This document shows, in pieces, positions 1 through 8,717 of a stretch of DNA of 64,000 bases (position 1 is the stretch's first letter; each line of letters opens with the position of its first letter). The position numbers were made by a program, and so were the translations under genes. Origin of the DNA: Lentzea terrae (lineage in GTDB: Bacteria > Actinomycetota > Actinomycetes > Mycobacteriales > Pseudonocardiaceae). A model generated the notes under the pieces. That model worked only from the letters and a program-made list of their open reading frames with translations, did no database searches and was not told the DNA's origin. The DNA lies in assembly GCF_003265345.1 (NCBI RefSeq), contig NZ_QFWW01000026.1, positions 581,778 to 645,777 on the forward strand, written 5' to 3'.

Positions 1-544
1 CCAGGGTGAGTGCTTTGTGGACGATGCGGGTGAGCGGGCGGCCGTCGTCGAGGTCGTTGCCCGCCAAGGCGTACCTCGTCGTCCACTGCCTCGGTGACGG
101 CTTCAGCCGGGCGAGGATCGCCGCGGCCTGGTTCGCGATCATCGGCAGCGCGGGCTGCGGGATCTTGCCGTACCTGCGGACGTGCTCGATCCACTCGGCG
201 GCCCAGGGGGCGTGCAGCAGGCCGTGCTCGCGCAGGGCGAACTTCAGGACGGCGTCCGCGGTCGAGGCTTCCGCTGAGGTGGACAGGGCGACCGGCGTGC
301 CGTGCACGGACTCCAGGACCTCCGGCAGGGTGCTGCCGTGGGCGCGGAGGTGCTCGTCGAGGCGGGCCAGCGAGATCTGGCGGCGGGCTGGATGTGCGAC
401 CGGCTTGCGCAGCAGTTCGCCGAGAGCGGTGGCGGTGCGTTCGTCCTCGACGCGGAAGCTGAACGCCGACCGTCCGCCGCCCTCCATCGTCTCGCGGGCG
501 AGGCGCCAGAAGTCGGCCAGCTCAGGACGGTCGTACTCGATCAC
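1..544 (-). CDS. jetD: Wadjet III JetD-like protein (TIGR02679 family), N-terminal part
   Basis: The reading frame is open from a GTG at 544 to the left edge, giving about 181 residues; the C-terminus lies outside the window. The translation (late motifs such as LAGNDLDDGRPLTRIV) matches what I know of the TIGR02679 family, which has an N-terminal DUF3323 region followed by a DUF2399 (TOPRIM-like) domain. In Wadjet systems this subunit is the nuclease that cleaves circular plasmid DNA recognised by the JetABC condensin. A TTG at 553 with AAGG six bases upstream is an alternative start. It usually follows jetC directly, but here two opposite-strand genes intervene, so it probably needs its own promoter in the 54-bp gap to tetR. 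Family assignment is mainly by context plus partial sequence. Confidence 0.75.
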   Translation of the reverse strand, partial: MIEYDRPELADFWRLARETMEGGGRSAFSFRVEDERTATALGELLRKPVAHPARRQISLARLDEHLRAHGSTLPEVLESVHGTPVALSTSAEASTADAVLKFALREHGLLHAPWAAEWIEHVRRYGKIPQPALPMIANQAAAILARLKPSPRQWTTRYALAGNDLDDGRPLTRIVHKALTL

Positions 545-553
545 GACGCCCAA

Positions 554-627
554 CTTAGGCCTTGACAGAACGTCCGGGCGAGCGGACTGTACCTAACCAT
601 GAGCGTTCTGCCTAATCGTGATAGGCA
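554..627. promoter_or_regulatory. Candidate TetR operator: four TTAGGC-like half-sites
   Basis: Half-sites TTAGGC (555-560), CCTAA (592-596, inverse of TTAGG), GCCTAA (610-615, exact inverse of TTAGGC) and ATAGGC (621-626) flank and overlap the tetR start. The last two form the inverted repeat TGCCTA-7 nt-TAGGCA at 609-627. This is the expected place for an autoregulatory TetR operator that would also affect the divergent jetD. Binding is inferred. Confidence 0.4.
562..590 (+). promoter_or_regulatory. Candidate promoter of tetR, leaderless
   Basis: A consensus TTGACA at 562-567 is followed after 17 bases by GACTGT at 585-590, a weak -10. Transcription would begin at about 597-599, on the ATG, so the mRNA would be leaderless. 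No Shine-Dalgarno sequence precedes the ATG, which fits. Confidence 0.4.
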
Positions 628-1216
628 AGCCGAACGGCGTGAGGCTACCCGAAGGGAGATAGTCGACGCGGCGTGGGAGATCGCGCGCCGCGACGGGCTG
701 GCCGCCGTCACGTTGCGCGAGGTGGCGGCCATGATCGGGATGCGCTCACCGTCGCTGTACTCGCACTTCGACTCGAAGAACGCGATCTACGACGCGATGT
801 TCGGCCACGCCTGGACTGTCTTCCTGGCCCAGGCCGAGCAGCACTTCGCGAACCTGCCGGAAGCGCCGCGCGAGGCGTTGCTGGCCATGGCGCGCCACTT
901 CTTCGACTTCTCGGTCGCCGACGTGGCCCGCTACCAGCTGATGAACCAGCGAGCCATCCCCGGCTTCGTGCCGTCCGAGGCCGCCTACGCCCCGTCTGTC
1001 GAGGTCATGCGCCTCCTGCAGCAGGCGATGGGCCGGCTCGGCATCACCGACCCCGCCGACGTCGACCTCTTCCTGGCGCTCGGCGGCGGCCTGTTGGACC
1101 GGCAGTTCGCCAACGACCCCGGCGGTGACCGCTGGACCAGCCAGCTGCCCCGCGTGATCGACATGCTCGCCGACGACCTCGACCTTCCCGGACCTCCGCT
1201 GAGGAGCAGAAGATGA
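599..1216 (+). CDS. TetR/AcrR-family transcriptional regulator
   Basis: 205 residues. The N-terminal helix-turn-helix (about residues 17-63, with the typical VTLREVAAMIG and SPSLYSHFDSKNAIYD segments) is that of TetR repressors; the C-terminal part is a ligand-binding/dimer domain of unknown specificity. Its stop overlaps the start of the following isomerase-like gene by four bases (ATGA), so the two form an operon and the regulator probably controls it. It is divergent from jetD and sits inside what is normally a continuous Wadjet operon. Ligand unknown. Confidence 0.9.
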   Translation: MSVLPNRDRQAERREATRREIVDAAWEIARRDGLAAVTLREVAAMIGMRSPSLYSHFDSKNAIYDAMFGHAWTVFLAQAEQHFANLPEAPREALLAMARHFFDFSVADVARYQLMNQRAIPGFVPSEAAYAPSVEVMRLLQQAMGRLGITDPADVDLFLALGGGLLDRQFANDPGGDRWTSQLPRVIDMLADDLDLPGPPLRSRR

Positions 1217-1964
1217 CCGCCGCATTGGCCACGAAACCCAGAACCTCCGCGCTCGACCGCGACACCGCCATGCGCCTCGCGAAGACCGAGTACGAACGGT
1301 TCCTCGCGCTGCTGCAGGGCCTCGCCCCGGACGACTGGGCGAAGCCAACCGAATGCCCGGGGTGGGACGTGCGCGCGATGGCAGCGCACTTGCTCGGCAT
1401 GGCGGAGATGTCCGCGTCGGTGCGGGAGAGCCTGCGTCAGGTCAAGCTCGCCCAGTCCCAGGACGGCGTGTTCATCGACGAGCTGACCGCGTTGCAGATC
1501 GACGAACGCGCGCAGATGACACCTGCCCAGATCGTCTCCCGGTACGCCGAGGTGACCCCGCGCGCCGCGAAAGCGAGACGCCGCACGCCGTGGTTCCTGC
1601 GCGGGCGGAAGATGCCGGGAACGCAGCTGGTCAACGGCCGGGACGAGGAGTGGACGCTGGGCTTCCTCAACGACGTGATCATGACCCGCGACCCGTGGAT
1701 GCACCGCGTCGACATCTCGCGGGCCGTCGGCGCTCCGCTGGTGCTGACGGCCGACCACGACGGCGTGCTCGTCGACGACGTGGTCCGCGAGTGGGCTGCG
1801 AGTGGGCTGCGCGGCACGGTCAGCCGTTCACGCTCAGGCTGACCGGACCCGCGGGTGGCACGTGGGGTTCCGGCGGCCCTTCGCTGGAGTTCGACGCCGT
1901 TGAGTTCTGCCGCGCGCTCTCCGGGCGTGGAACTGCCCCCTTGGGCACCGAAGTGCCCTTCTAG
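1213..1964 (+). pseudogene. Mycothiol-dependent maleylpyruvate isomerase-family gene, frameshifted
   Basis: The first frame gives 209 residues with the family signature CPGWDVRAMAAHLLG and the later MHRVDISRAVG segment, then ends prematurely at 1842. The missing C-terminus (FTLRLTGPAGGTW, LSGRGTAPLGTEVPF) is in another frame and ends at 1964. The break falls exactly on an 11-bp tandem duplication at 1789-1810; removing one copy restores a 246-residue protein with a normal family end. The gene is therefore a recent pseudogene or carries a reversible (or sequencing) frameshift. The family uses mycothiol or is DinB-like, consistent with an actinobacterial host. Its intact stop (TAG 1962-1964) overlaps the stop of the convergent jetC. 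Confidence 0.85.
1789..1810. repeat. Tandem 11-bp duplication causing the frameshift
   Basis: GAGTGGGCTGC occurs at 1789-1799 and again immediately at 1800-1810. Deleting either copy restores the isomerase-family reading frame. Confidence 0.95.
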
Positions 1965-4900
1965 GGGTCGATGCGGTCCAGCGCCGCGCCGTCCCACGTC
2001 GTCTGCGTGCACGCGACACCACGGCCGTTCTTGGGCCGCAGCACGTCGTAGATGTGCATGCGCGGGATCTTGTCCGACACGCCCCAGCCGCTCGGCCAGG
2101 TGATCACCCAGTCCATGTCGAGGTCGACCAGCAGCCCGAGCATGCGCGCGATCGTCGGGTCGTCGAGGCGTTCGAAGGCCTCGTCCAGCAGCACCAGCCG
2201 GAGTGGGTCGAACTCGTCGCTCACCGCGTCGTAGAAGCTCGCCGCCGCCGCGAACAGCGTCACGTACGAGATCAGCCGGGTCTCACCGGACGACAGCTGA
2301 CGCAGCCGCCGTTCGCGCGGGTTGCCGTCGGGGCCGGTGTCGGCGACGGTCACCGTGAACTGGTGCCACGTCCGGTAGTCGAGCGCCCGCGACAGGATCT
2401 CCGCATAACCGCCGGAGTGCGTGTCGCGCTCGTTCTCGATGCGCTCGGTGAAGACGCGGCGCAGCGTGGCGTCCTGCTCCGGCGTGCGCTCGCCGAACGG
2501 GAGGCGCACGAGCGCAAGCGCTTGCCGCGTCTGGTCGTCGAGGGCGCTGGACGACTTCCAGGCCAGCTTGACGTGCACGCCCTGGCTGGACCGGGCCTGG
2601 GAGAGGACCTCGTTCATGCGCTTGGTCAGGTCCTCGGCGACGGTGATCTGGCCGCGCAGCCACTCGGCCAGGTCGCGGATCAGGTAGTCGGCGAAGATGC
2701 CCTGGTACTGCTCGTCGAGGAACCCGCGCTGCTCGGCCAGCTTCGTGGTGACCTGGCGGGCGGCGACGGCGACGGGCTTCGCGCCCTCCTCGCCGGTCAC
2801 CGTGACGGTGAGCAGTCCGGCGTGCTGTTCGGCGGCGATGTCGTGGCTGCCGGCGAGGGACGTCTGCAGGGCCTGGAGCTTGGCGATCACGGTGGCCTCG
2901 GTGCCGCCACGACGGTCGCCCGCGTCCGCGATGGCTTGGCGCACCAAGGACTCTTCGGGAACCTCCTGGAAGGCCGCTGCCAGCAGTCCGGGTGCCCTGA
3001 GCGTGGCCTGGAAGTTGCCCGTTGCGCGCTCCAAGCCGTCCTGGGCCTCGGCGACCTGCGTGGAGTTGGTCTCCAGCAACGCTTCCAGCTTCGCTGCCTG
3101 CTCACGCGCGGTGGTGATGCTCTCGCGCACGCCCTTGAGGTCCTCGCGCATCTTCTTGCGCGACTTCTCCAACTGCGTGAGCTGCTCGCTGATCTCCTTG
3201 GCCTCACCGCCGACCGCGTCGGTCAGCTCGGCCAACGTTCCTGCCTGCGCCGCGTAGTCGACGCACCGGGCATCGGCGTCGGTCTCCGCGGTCTGCCGGT
3301 CCGCGACGGCCTCGTGGTAGCGGTGCGAGGCGTCCGTGAGGTCGGAAATCGTGCCCTGGCAACGCCTCTTCACCGCGTCGCCGAGCAGATCGGCCGTGCG
3401 CTGGGCATCTGCTGCCGCTGCTTGGGCTTGGCGGAGAGCTTCGGTGTCACTGGGCAGGCCGGCGTCGCCTGCCTGGCGGGTCAGCTCCGACCGTGCCGCT
3501 TCCAACCGCGAGTTGGCGTTCTCCAAGGCGTCCCGCAGCTCGAACGTCCGTTGCAGGGCCCGTGCCGCGGACTCCTCGGCGGCCTGGACACGGCTGTGCT
3601 TCGCGATCAGCTCGCCGTCGCCGGGGAACGCCGCGACGTGCGCCTCCCAGGTGGCGACGTGGTCGTGGGCGCGGGCCAGTTCGTCCTCCGCGGTGCCGAG
3701 TTGCTTGCGCAGCTCGGCGAGTTCCTCTTCCAGAGCCCCGATTCGGCGGCCACGGGCGGCTTCGCGGGCGCCCGCGCCGATGAACTCGGCCTCCGGCTTG
3801 GTCCAGCGGCCGGTCAGCACGCCCGTGCGCCAGTCGCCGGTGGTGGCCATGTCGTCCAGCGACACGGCACGCAGCAGGTCCGCGACGAGTGACTCGGGCA
3901 CCGGCGAGCCCTCGACGGCCGGCACCAGGTAGTCGGCCAGCGAGCGGCCGTCGACCGCGGGCCTCGGCACCGCCAGCACGTCGGTCAGGTCGCTGTTGTG
4001 CGGCGTGACCCAGGCGTCCAGCAGGCCGCTCGCCTGCAGCGCGGCCTCCAGGCCTGCTCGTTCGTCGTCACTGAGGGACGGCGCGAAGTCCACCAGGCGG
4101 TAGAAGGGCGCGCCGACCGCCGGGTCGCGGTCCGCGGACGTGTACTGGCCCGGCACCGGCACCCGCTCGTTGCCCGAGCGCAGGCCGACGAGCTCCTCGT
4201 CCAGCGTGTCCAGGCGAGCACGCAGTTCGGTGCGTTGCTGCGTCAACGCGTGCGCCGCGTCGCGAGCCGTCTGCACCAACGGGCCGACCCACTCACGGGC
4301 GGTGGCGCTCAACGCTTTCGCCGCTGCCGGATCCGGGGTTTGGGGCAACGTCAGGGCGTCTGCCGGACGTTCGTCGAGCAACGGCCCGCTCGTCGTCCAC
4401 ACCTCGACCTGCTCCAGCCAGGTCTGCACGACCTCGGCCAGCTCCTGCAGCTCCTGGTTGCGCAGCGCGGTCGACTCGGTCGCGCCGAGCTGGGCGTCGC
4501 GGGCCTTCTGCCGCAACGACTCCACCTCGCGGTGTTGCGCGTCCAGCTGGAGCGCCTGCTCGTGCAGCGACAACGCGAGCGCACCCCGTTGGCGCGCAAG
4601 GGAAGCGATGCCGGAAGTCTGGTCGGTCACCGACGCCAGTGCGGCCAGCACGTCCTCGGTCGCGGCGGCGGGCGGCACGCGGCGTTCGATCGGCAGCGGC
4701 TCGGCCTCGGGATCCGGCTTGGCGCGCACGGAGTCCGTGGTCACCGTGGCCTCGGCAGCAGGCACCTGCGGCACGTCCGGCGCGAGGTCGGCGTCCATGC
4801 CGGCCAGGCGCAGGTTCTCGCGCAACGGATCGCTCAGCGCGTCGGCGGCTTGGAGGTCTTCGGCGAGGCGCCGCAGCAGCCGCAGCACGTTGTCGACGGC

Positions 4901-5989
4901 GGCGTCTTCCTGCGCACGTTGGCGGTGTGCCGTTTCAAGAGCGGCAACGGCGGAGGAACGCTTCTCCGCCACCAGGTTCTCGCGCGTCTTGAGGTCCTGC
5001 AGGTCGCGGAACGCCGGCAGCTCCTTCAGCGCCGCGATGGTCTCCTCTGCCTGCTGCTCGCCGGTCTCCATGTCGACAAGTGCCTGCTCGGACGCCGCGC
5101 GTTCCATCCGCGTGACGTCCAGCTCCTGCGTGAGCTTCGACTGCTCGCGGCGCAGCTTCGTCACCGACTTCTCGGCGGACTCCACCCGTTCGGAGGCGCT
5201 TCGAAGTCCACCGAACGCGTAGTCGCTGTAGGTCTTGAGGAACGTGCCGAGTGCACTGTCCGCAGAGGACAGTCGCACGATGTTCTCGCGGATCGACTCC
5301 AGGTCGTCGAACGACGTCGCGAGCTGCTCGACCATGGCCTGGTCCAGTGGCGGCAGGGCGTCGCTGAGGATCTGCTCCAGCTGTCCTTCCAGGACCTTCA
5401 GGCCGACGTCCGGGTTGCGCAGCGTGCGCTGGAGGTGCAGCAGGTCGCCGTAACGCGCTGCCGGCACGCCGTAGACGGCGTCGGCGATCTTCGCGCGGAA
5501 GGCCGGTTCCTCGAACATGCAGTCCGCGCCGATCAGGTCCCGCAGCTGTGCCGGGCCGTGCGGGACGCGTTCAGGGCCCGCGAGCTGCAGTTCCGTGCCG
5601 ACGCGCATGGGCGTGACGAACCGCCACGAGTCCGTGATCGCCTGCGAGGTCTTCGACGCCTTCACGCCGAGACCGCAGGTCAGGTACTCGTTGCCGCTGT
5701 GGTCGGCGGCTTCGCGGATCAGCTCGACCCACGCGTAGCCGATGCGGTTCGGGCCGCCGTCGTAGTCGTCCAGCATCAGGCGCCGGATGCTGACCGTGTC
5801 GAAGCCCTTGGAGCCGAGTTGGCGCAGGTCGCCGTCCAGGCACAGCGGCAGCAGCAGCTCCAGCGTGCGGGACTTGCCGGAACCGTTGGTGCCCTGGAAG
5901 ATCGCGCGGCCACCGGAGAAGTCGAACGTCTGCTCGGTGTACTGCCAGATGTTGACCACGCCGCCGCGGTGCAGCCGCCACCTGCTCAT
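1961..5989 (-). CDS. jetC: Wadjet III JetC-like SMC ATPase (TIGR02680 family)
   Basis: 1342 residues. Walker A GTNGSGKS is at residues 33-40, a long charged coiled-coil region fills most of the middle, an ABC signature LSSGE is at 1232-1236 and Walker B LVLLDEAFE at 1265-1273. This is the SMC/MukB-like layout of the condensin ATPase that drives loop extrusion in Wadjet. ATG at 5989 overlaps the jetB stop by four bases, indicating translational coupling. Its stop codon overlaps that of the convergent isomerase pseudogene within CTAG (1961-1964), so there is no room for a terminator between them. Family membership is strong; anti-plasmid function is inferred from the family. Confidence 0.93.
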   Translation of the reverse strand: MSRWRLHRGGVVNIWQYTEQTFDFSGGRAIFQGTNGSGKSRTLELLLPLCLDGDLRQLGSKGFDTVSIRRLMLDDYDGGPNRIGYAWVELIREAADHSGNEYLTCGLGVKASKTSQAITDSWRFVTPMRVGTELQLAGPERVPHGPAQLRDLIGADCMFEEPAFRAKIADAVYGVPAARYGDLLHLQRTLRNPDVGLKVLEGQLEQILSDALPPLDQAMVEQLATSFDDLESIRENIVRLSSADSALGTFLKTYSDYAFGGLRSASERVESAEKSVTKLRREQSKLTQELDVTRMERAASEQALVDMETGEQQAEETIAALKELPAFRDLQDLKTRENLVAEKRSSAVAALETAHRQRAQEDAAVDNVLRLLRRLAEDLQAADALSDPLRENLRLAGMDADLAPDVPQVPAAEATVTTDSVRAKPDPEAEPLPIERRVPPAAATEDVLAALASVTDQTSGIASLARQRGALALSLHEQALQLDAQHREVESLRQKARDAQLGATESTALRNQELQELAEVVQTWLEQVEVWTTSGPLLDERPADALTLPQTPDPAAAKALSATAREWVGPLVQTARDAAHALTQQRTELRARLDTLDEELVGLRSGNERVPVPGQYTSADRDPAVGAPFYRLVDFAPSLSDDERAGLEAALQASGLLDAWVTPHNSDLTDVLAVPRPAVDGRSLADYLVPAVEGSPVPESLVADLLRAVSLDDMATTGDWRTGVLTGRWTKPEAEFIGAGAREAARGRRIGALEEELAELRKQLGTAEDELARAHDHVATWEAHVAAFPGDGELIAKHSRVQAAEESAARALQRTFELRDALENANSRLEAARSELTRQAGDAGLPSDTEALRQAQAAAADAQRTADLLGDAVKRRCQGTISDLTDASHRYHEAVADRQTAETDADARCVDYAAQAGTLAELTDAVGGEAKEISEQLTQLEKSRKKMREDLKGVRESITTAREQAAKLEALLETNSTQVAEAQDGLERATGNFQATLRAPGLLAAAFQEVPEESLVRQAIADAGDRRGGTEATVIAKLQALQTSLAGSHDIAAEQHAGLLTVTVTGEEGAKPVAVAARQVTTKLAEQRGFLDEQYQGIFADYLIRDLAEWLRGQITVAEDLTKRMNEVLSQARSSQGVHVKLAWKSSSALDDQTRQALALVRLPFGERTPEQDATLRRVFTERIENERDTHSGGYAEILSRALDYRTWHQFTVTVADTGPDGNPRERRLRQLSSGETRLISYVTLFAAAASFYDAVSDEFDPLRLVLLDEAFERLDDPTIARMLGLLVDLDMDWVITWPSGWGVSDKIPRMHIYDVLRPKNGRGVACTQTTWDGAALDRIDP

Positions 5990-7176
5990 GACACGTTCTC
6001 CTCATCGAACAGGGACCAGCTCGGTACTTCAGGCACCACAACGGGTTCCGGTTGTTCTCGTTCGGGGTCGCCGTCCGGTTCCGGCAGCCAGCGGTGTGCG
6101 GCCGCGCTGATGGACCAGCCTTCTTCGGTCTGCACGGCGAGACCCATGCGGCGCAACAGCTCCGTCACCTCGGCGACCAGCCGGTCGAGGTCGTCGGTGA
6201 ACTGCTTCGACCACGCCGCAGGGTAGTCCTCGACCAGACCGGCGCAGACCTCGCGGATCCGTTCGGTGGCAACGAGGTGCCGGGCGGGCGGGTCTTCGGA
6301 TTCGTCGTCGACCAGGTCGGGCAAGGCCAGCAGGGCGATGCGCGCGACCGTGGAGACGCCGGGGAACGACAGGTCGGTCAGGAAGTCCTCGGGGTCGGCG
6401 GCGAGCACGCCCTCGACGCGGCACTCGGTGTAGAGGCCGAACGCCTGCTCCAGCAACGCGGTTTCCTTGCGCTGGTTGCGGCGCAGCCACTCGGCCTGGT
6501 CGTCCGGCAGGTCCGCGTAGAGCACCAGCGGCGTCTCGACGAGCTTGCGCCGCACCGCGTGCTCGACGCCACGCGGTCCAGGACGGGCCGCGAGCTCGAT
6601 GAGGTGAGCGGGATCCTGGGCCTCCCCGACCGGGCCCGTGACGAGCTGGCCCAGCAGGTCGGTGTCGATCGTGATCAGGGCTTCCTGCGGGATCATGTCC
6701 TGCGCTACCGAGCCCTCGGTCTCCTGCAGCACGCCAAGGGAAACGAGGTGGCGCAGCGCTGCCGTGAGCGCGCGGCGTTCGGTGACGTCGTCCGGTGCGT
6801 CGATGCCTGCTTCGACGGCGGCGGAACGGATGTCGGCGACGAGTCTGCTCAGCAGGGTCTGCCGGCCGATGCCTGTGAGCACGGCGAGGGTCAGAGCCAG
6901 ATACGCGTAGCCGCGCGGGGACATGCTGAGCACGCCGCGGGTGTCGTCGCGGCCGGGGCCGGACTTGTAGAGGCGCGCGAACCGGCGTTCCACCACGAGC
7001 CGGTAGCCGAGCAGGCCCGCGAACAGGTCCTGCAGCGTCGCCCGGTGCCGGTAGACGAGGCTGAGCAGCTCGCCGTCCGGGCCATCGGAGCGGAGGAGTG
7101 GCCTGCGCAGCAACGTTCGGGCGCACCGCACCACGTTGGCGGCGTCGATGTCGGAGAGGTTGTCCAAGTGGTTCAT
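5986..7176 (-). CDS. jetB: Wadjet III JetB-like protein (TIGR02678 family)
   Basis: 396 residues starting at ATG 7176, overlapping the jetA stop by four bases, and ending four bases into jetC. It has no catalytic motif; the sequence (SDIDAANVVRCARTLLRRPLL near the start, winged-helix-like segments later) matches the actinobacterial TIGR02678 family that accompanies TIGR02677 and TIGR02680. In the Wadjet model it is the MukE-like accessory subunit that binds the kleisin JetA. Assignment rests on family recognition plus the diagnostic neighbours. Confidence 0.9.
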   Translation of the reverse strand: MNHLDNLSDIDAANVVRCARTLLRRPLLRSDGPDGELLSLVYRHRATLQDLFAGLLGYRLVVERRFARLYKSGPGRDDTRGVLSMSPRGYAYLALTLAVLTGIGRQTLLSRLVADIRSAAVEAGIDAPDDVTERRALTAALRHLVSLGVLQETEGSVAQDMIPQEALITIDTDLLGQLVTGPVGEAQDPAHLIELAARPGPRGVEHAVRRKLVETPLVLYADLPDDQAEWLRRNQRKETALLEQAFGLYTECRVEGVLAADPEDFLTDLSFPGVSTVARIALLALPDLVDDESEDPPARHLVATERIREVCAGLVEDYPAAWSKQFTDDLDRLVAEVTELLRRMGLAVQTEEGWSISAAAHRWLPEPDGDPEREQPEPVVVPEVPSWSLFDEENVS

Positions 7177-8645
7177 TGCTTCAGGGCCACCGTCGCGTCG
7201 TGCAGGGTGAGCGTCCCGGCGGCGGACTTGATCTGCGTCGTGGTGCCGTGGGCGATCTCGAGTTTGAGGCCGCGCACGGGGTCGCTGGCCGATCCGCTGT
7301 CCTGCGGCGAGTCACGCTGGGCCATCGCGAGCGTCAGCAGCTCGCAGAAGACCTCCAACGCGCCGTGCGTGAGCGTGGTGTTCTCCAGGTTCCCCGCGGC
7401 CTTGGTGAGCTCCGCGACGTGCCTGGCGCGGAGCTCGTCGGCCTCCCGGGCCTCCGCGAGCAGCGACTGCTCGGTCATGGGGTCGTCGAGGATTCTGCTC
7501 GGCCTGCCGCGCGCTCCTCGGTCGCCTCGGGTCCGCACTGAGACGGTGACATCGCAGACCGGGCCGTCACGCCACGGGGTGCGCTCGTTGTCCGAGTCGT
7601 GTTCCGGCGCGGGGGAGAGGTGGCGTGCGGAGTAGAGGCCGAACGCCGCCGCGTAGATCTCGTGGGCTTCTGCCCTGGTCGAGTTGTCGAACCAGCTCGC
7701 CAGCTTCAGCAGTTCGGCCCGCCTGCCGGGGACGAGCCCGCCGCCGGACGTCGCCCGCTTCACGCTGGCCAGGAGGCTGCCGATCGCGCGGGCGGTGGCT
7801 TCTCGCAGCGCCGTGACCTGGCTCGGGCGGCCTGGGCGGTCGACGAACCAGTCCGTCAGCTCCTGCCAGTCCTCCGGCGTGCGGCCTCGTGCTCGTTCGA
7901 CGCTCACGCCCAGGTCGGTGCTCAGCAGGCGGAGGAGTTCGCTTCGAGCTTTGGTGAGTCCGGCGAGGGCCTCCGCGATCGGGGGCGTGTACTTCAGGAC
8001 GTCCTCGACGACCCGCTGGATGTACTCGACCAGCAGGTTGCGGAAGCCCGCGATCTCGTCCGGCGCGAGGTGGTTCCGCGTGACGACCTGGCCGAGATAG
8101 GCGTAGAAGTCGCGGACCGTCGCGGCGAGCTCGGCGTGCTGCAGGAACAGCGTCGTGACGCGCTCGGCCAGGAGTTCCTTGGTCTTGTCGCCTTCGTTGA
8201 GCAGGGCGACCGAGAGGCTGCCGCCCAGCTCGTTCAGGCCGCGTTCGATGGCGGGGAGCAGTTCGCGGGAGACCTCGCGGGCGCCTTCCGGGACCCTGAG
8301 CAGCTCGTCGACGTCACGCTGGACGCGTACCGCGAGCTTCGACACCTGGTACCGGACGCTGCCGTGCTGGAACTCGGCGATGCTGGCGGCCACGACCTCC
8401 CTGCGGCCCTGGACGAGGTTGCCCCACTCGACCAGCTGCTTGAGGCGGTTGATGACGTTCTCGATGCGGCTCTCGCCGGGTTCGACGCGGCCTTCCCTTT
8501 CCTGACCCGCCAGTGCGCCGGCGACCTCGCCCGCGGACAGGTCGGCCAGCAGCGTGGAGGTGAACAGCCGCATGATCGCCAGGTACGTGCGCTGGTGATC
8601 GCGCGCGTCCAGATAGGCGTACAACTTCAGCCGCTTGTGCTCCAC
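7173..8645 (-). CDS. jetA: Wadjet III JetA-like kleisin (TIGR02677 family)
   Basis: 490 residues from a GTG at 8645. The N-terminus (RLKLYAYLDARDHQRTYLAIMR) and the LFTSTLLADLSAGEV segment are typical of TIGR02677. It is the first gene of the minus-strand jetA-jetB-jetC set and would be the MukF-like kleisin joining the JetC heads. No Shine-Dalgarno sequence precedes the GTG, and a -10-like TAGGGT ends eight bases upstream, suggesting a leaderless message. It is divergent from cobD, 72 bp away. Confidence 0.9.
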   Translation of the reverse strand: MEHKRLKLYAYLDARDHQRTYLAIMRLFTSTLLADLSAGEVAGALAGQEREGRVEPGESRIENVINRLKQLVEWGNLVQGRREVVAASIAEFQHGSVRYQVSKLAVRVQRDVDELLRVPEGAREVSRELLPAIERGLNELGGSLSVALLNEGDKTKELLAERVTTLFLQHAELAATVRDFYAYLGQVVTRNHLAPDEIAGFRNLLVEYIQRVVEDVLKYTPPIAEALAGLTKARSELLRLLSTDLGVSVERARGRTPEDWQELTDWFVDRPGRPSQVTALREATARAIGSLLASVKRATSGGGLVPGRRAELLKLASWFDNSTRAEAHEIYAAAFGLYSARHLSPAPEHDSDNERTPWRDGPVCDVTVSVRTRGDRGARGRPSRILDDPMTEQSLLAEAREADELRARHVAELTKAAGNLENTTLTHGALEVFCELLTLAMAQRDSPQDSGSASDPVRGLKLEIAHGTTTQIKSAAGTLTLHDATVALKQ

Positions 8646-8653
8646 GACCGGCC

Positions 8654-8659
8654 ACCCTA
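8654..8659 (-). promoter_or_regulatory. Candidate -10 element of the Wadjet operon
   Basis: On the minus strand TAGGGT (TANNNT class) lies eight bases before the jetA GTG, so transcription would start at the start codon. No convincing -35 was seen. Confidence 0.35.
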
Positions 8660-8717
8660 ATGCGCGCGCTGTCGTGATGCGGCGCTACCGTGCCTACGAC
8701 GAGCTGGGGAGGATGCC

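Noticed and set aside
6..596. Plus-strand 196-residue open frame at the left edge
   Set aside because: The minus strand here encodes a coherent TIGR02679-like N-terminus; the plus frame is Ser/Arg/Cys-rich shadow without start signals.
2054..6226. Long plus-strand open frames (612 and 742 residues) across the jetC region
   Set aside because: They are antisense to a protein with intact SMC motifs and have the Arg/Gly/Leu-rich composition of shadow frames in GC-rich DNA.
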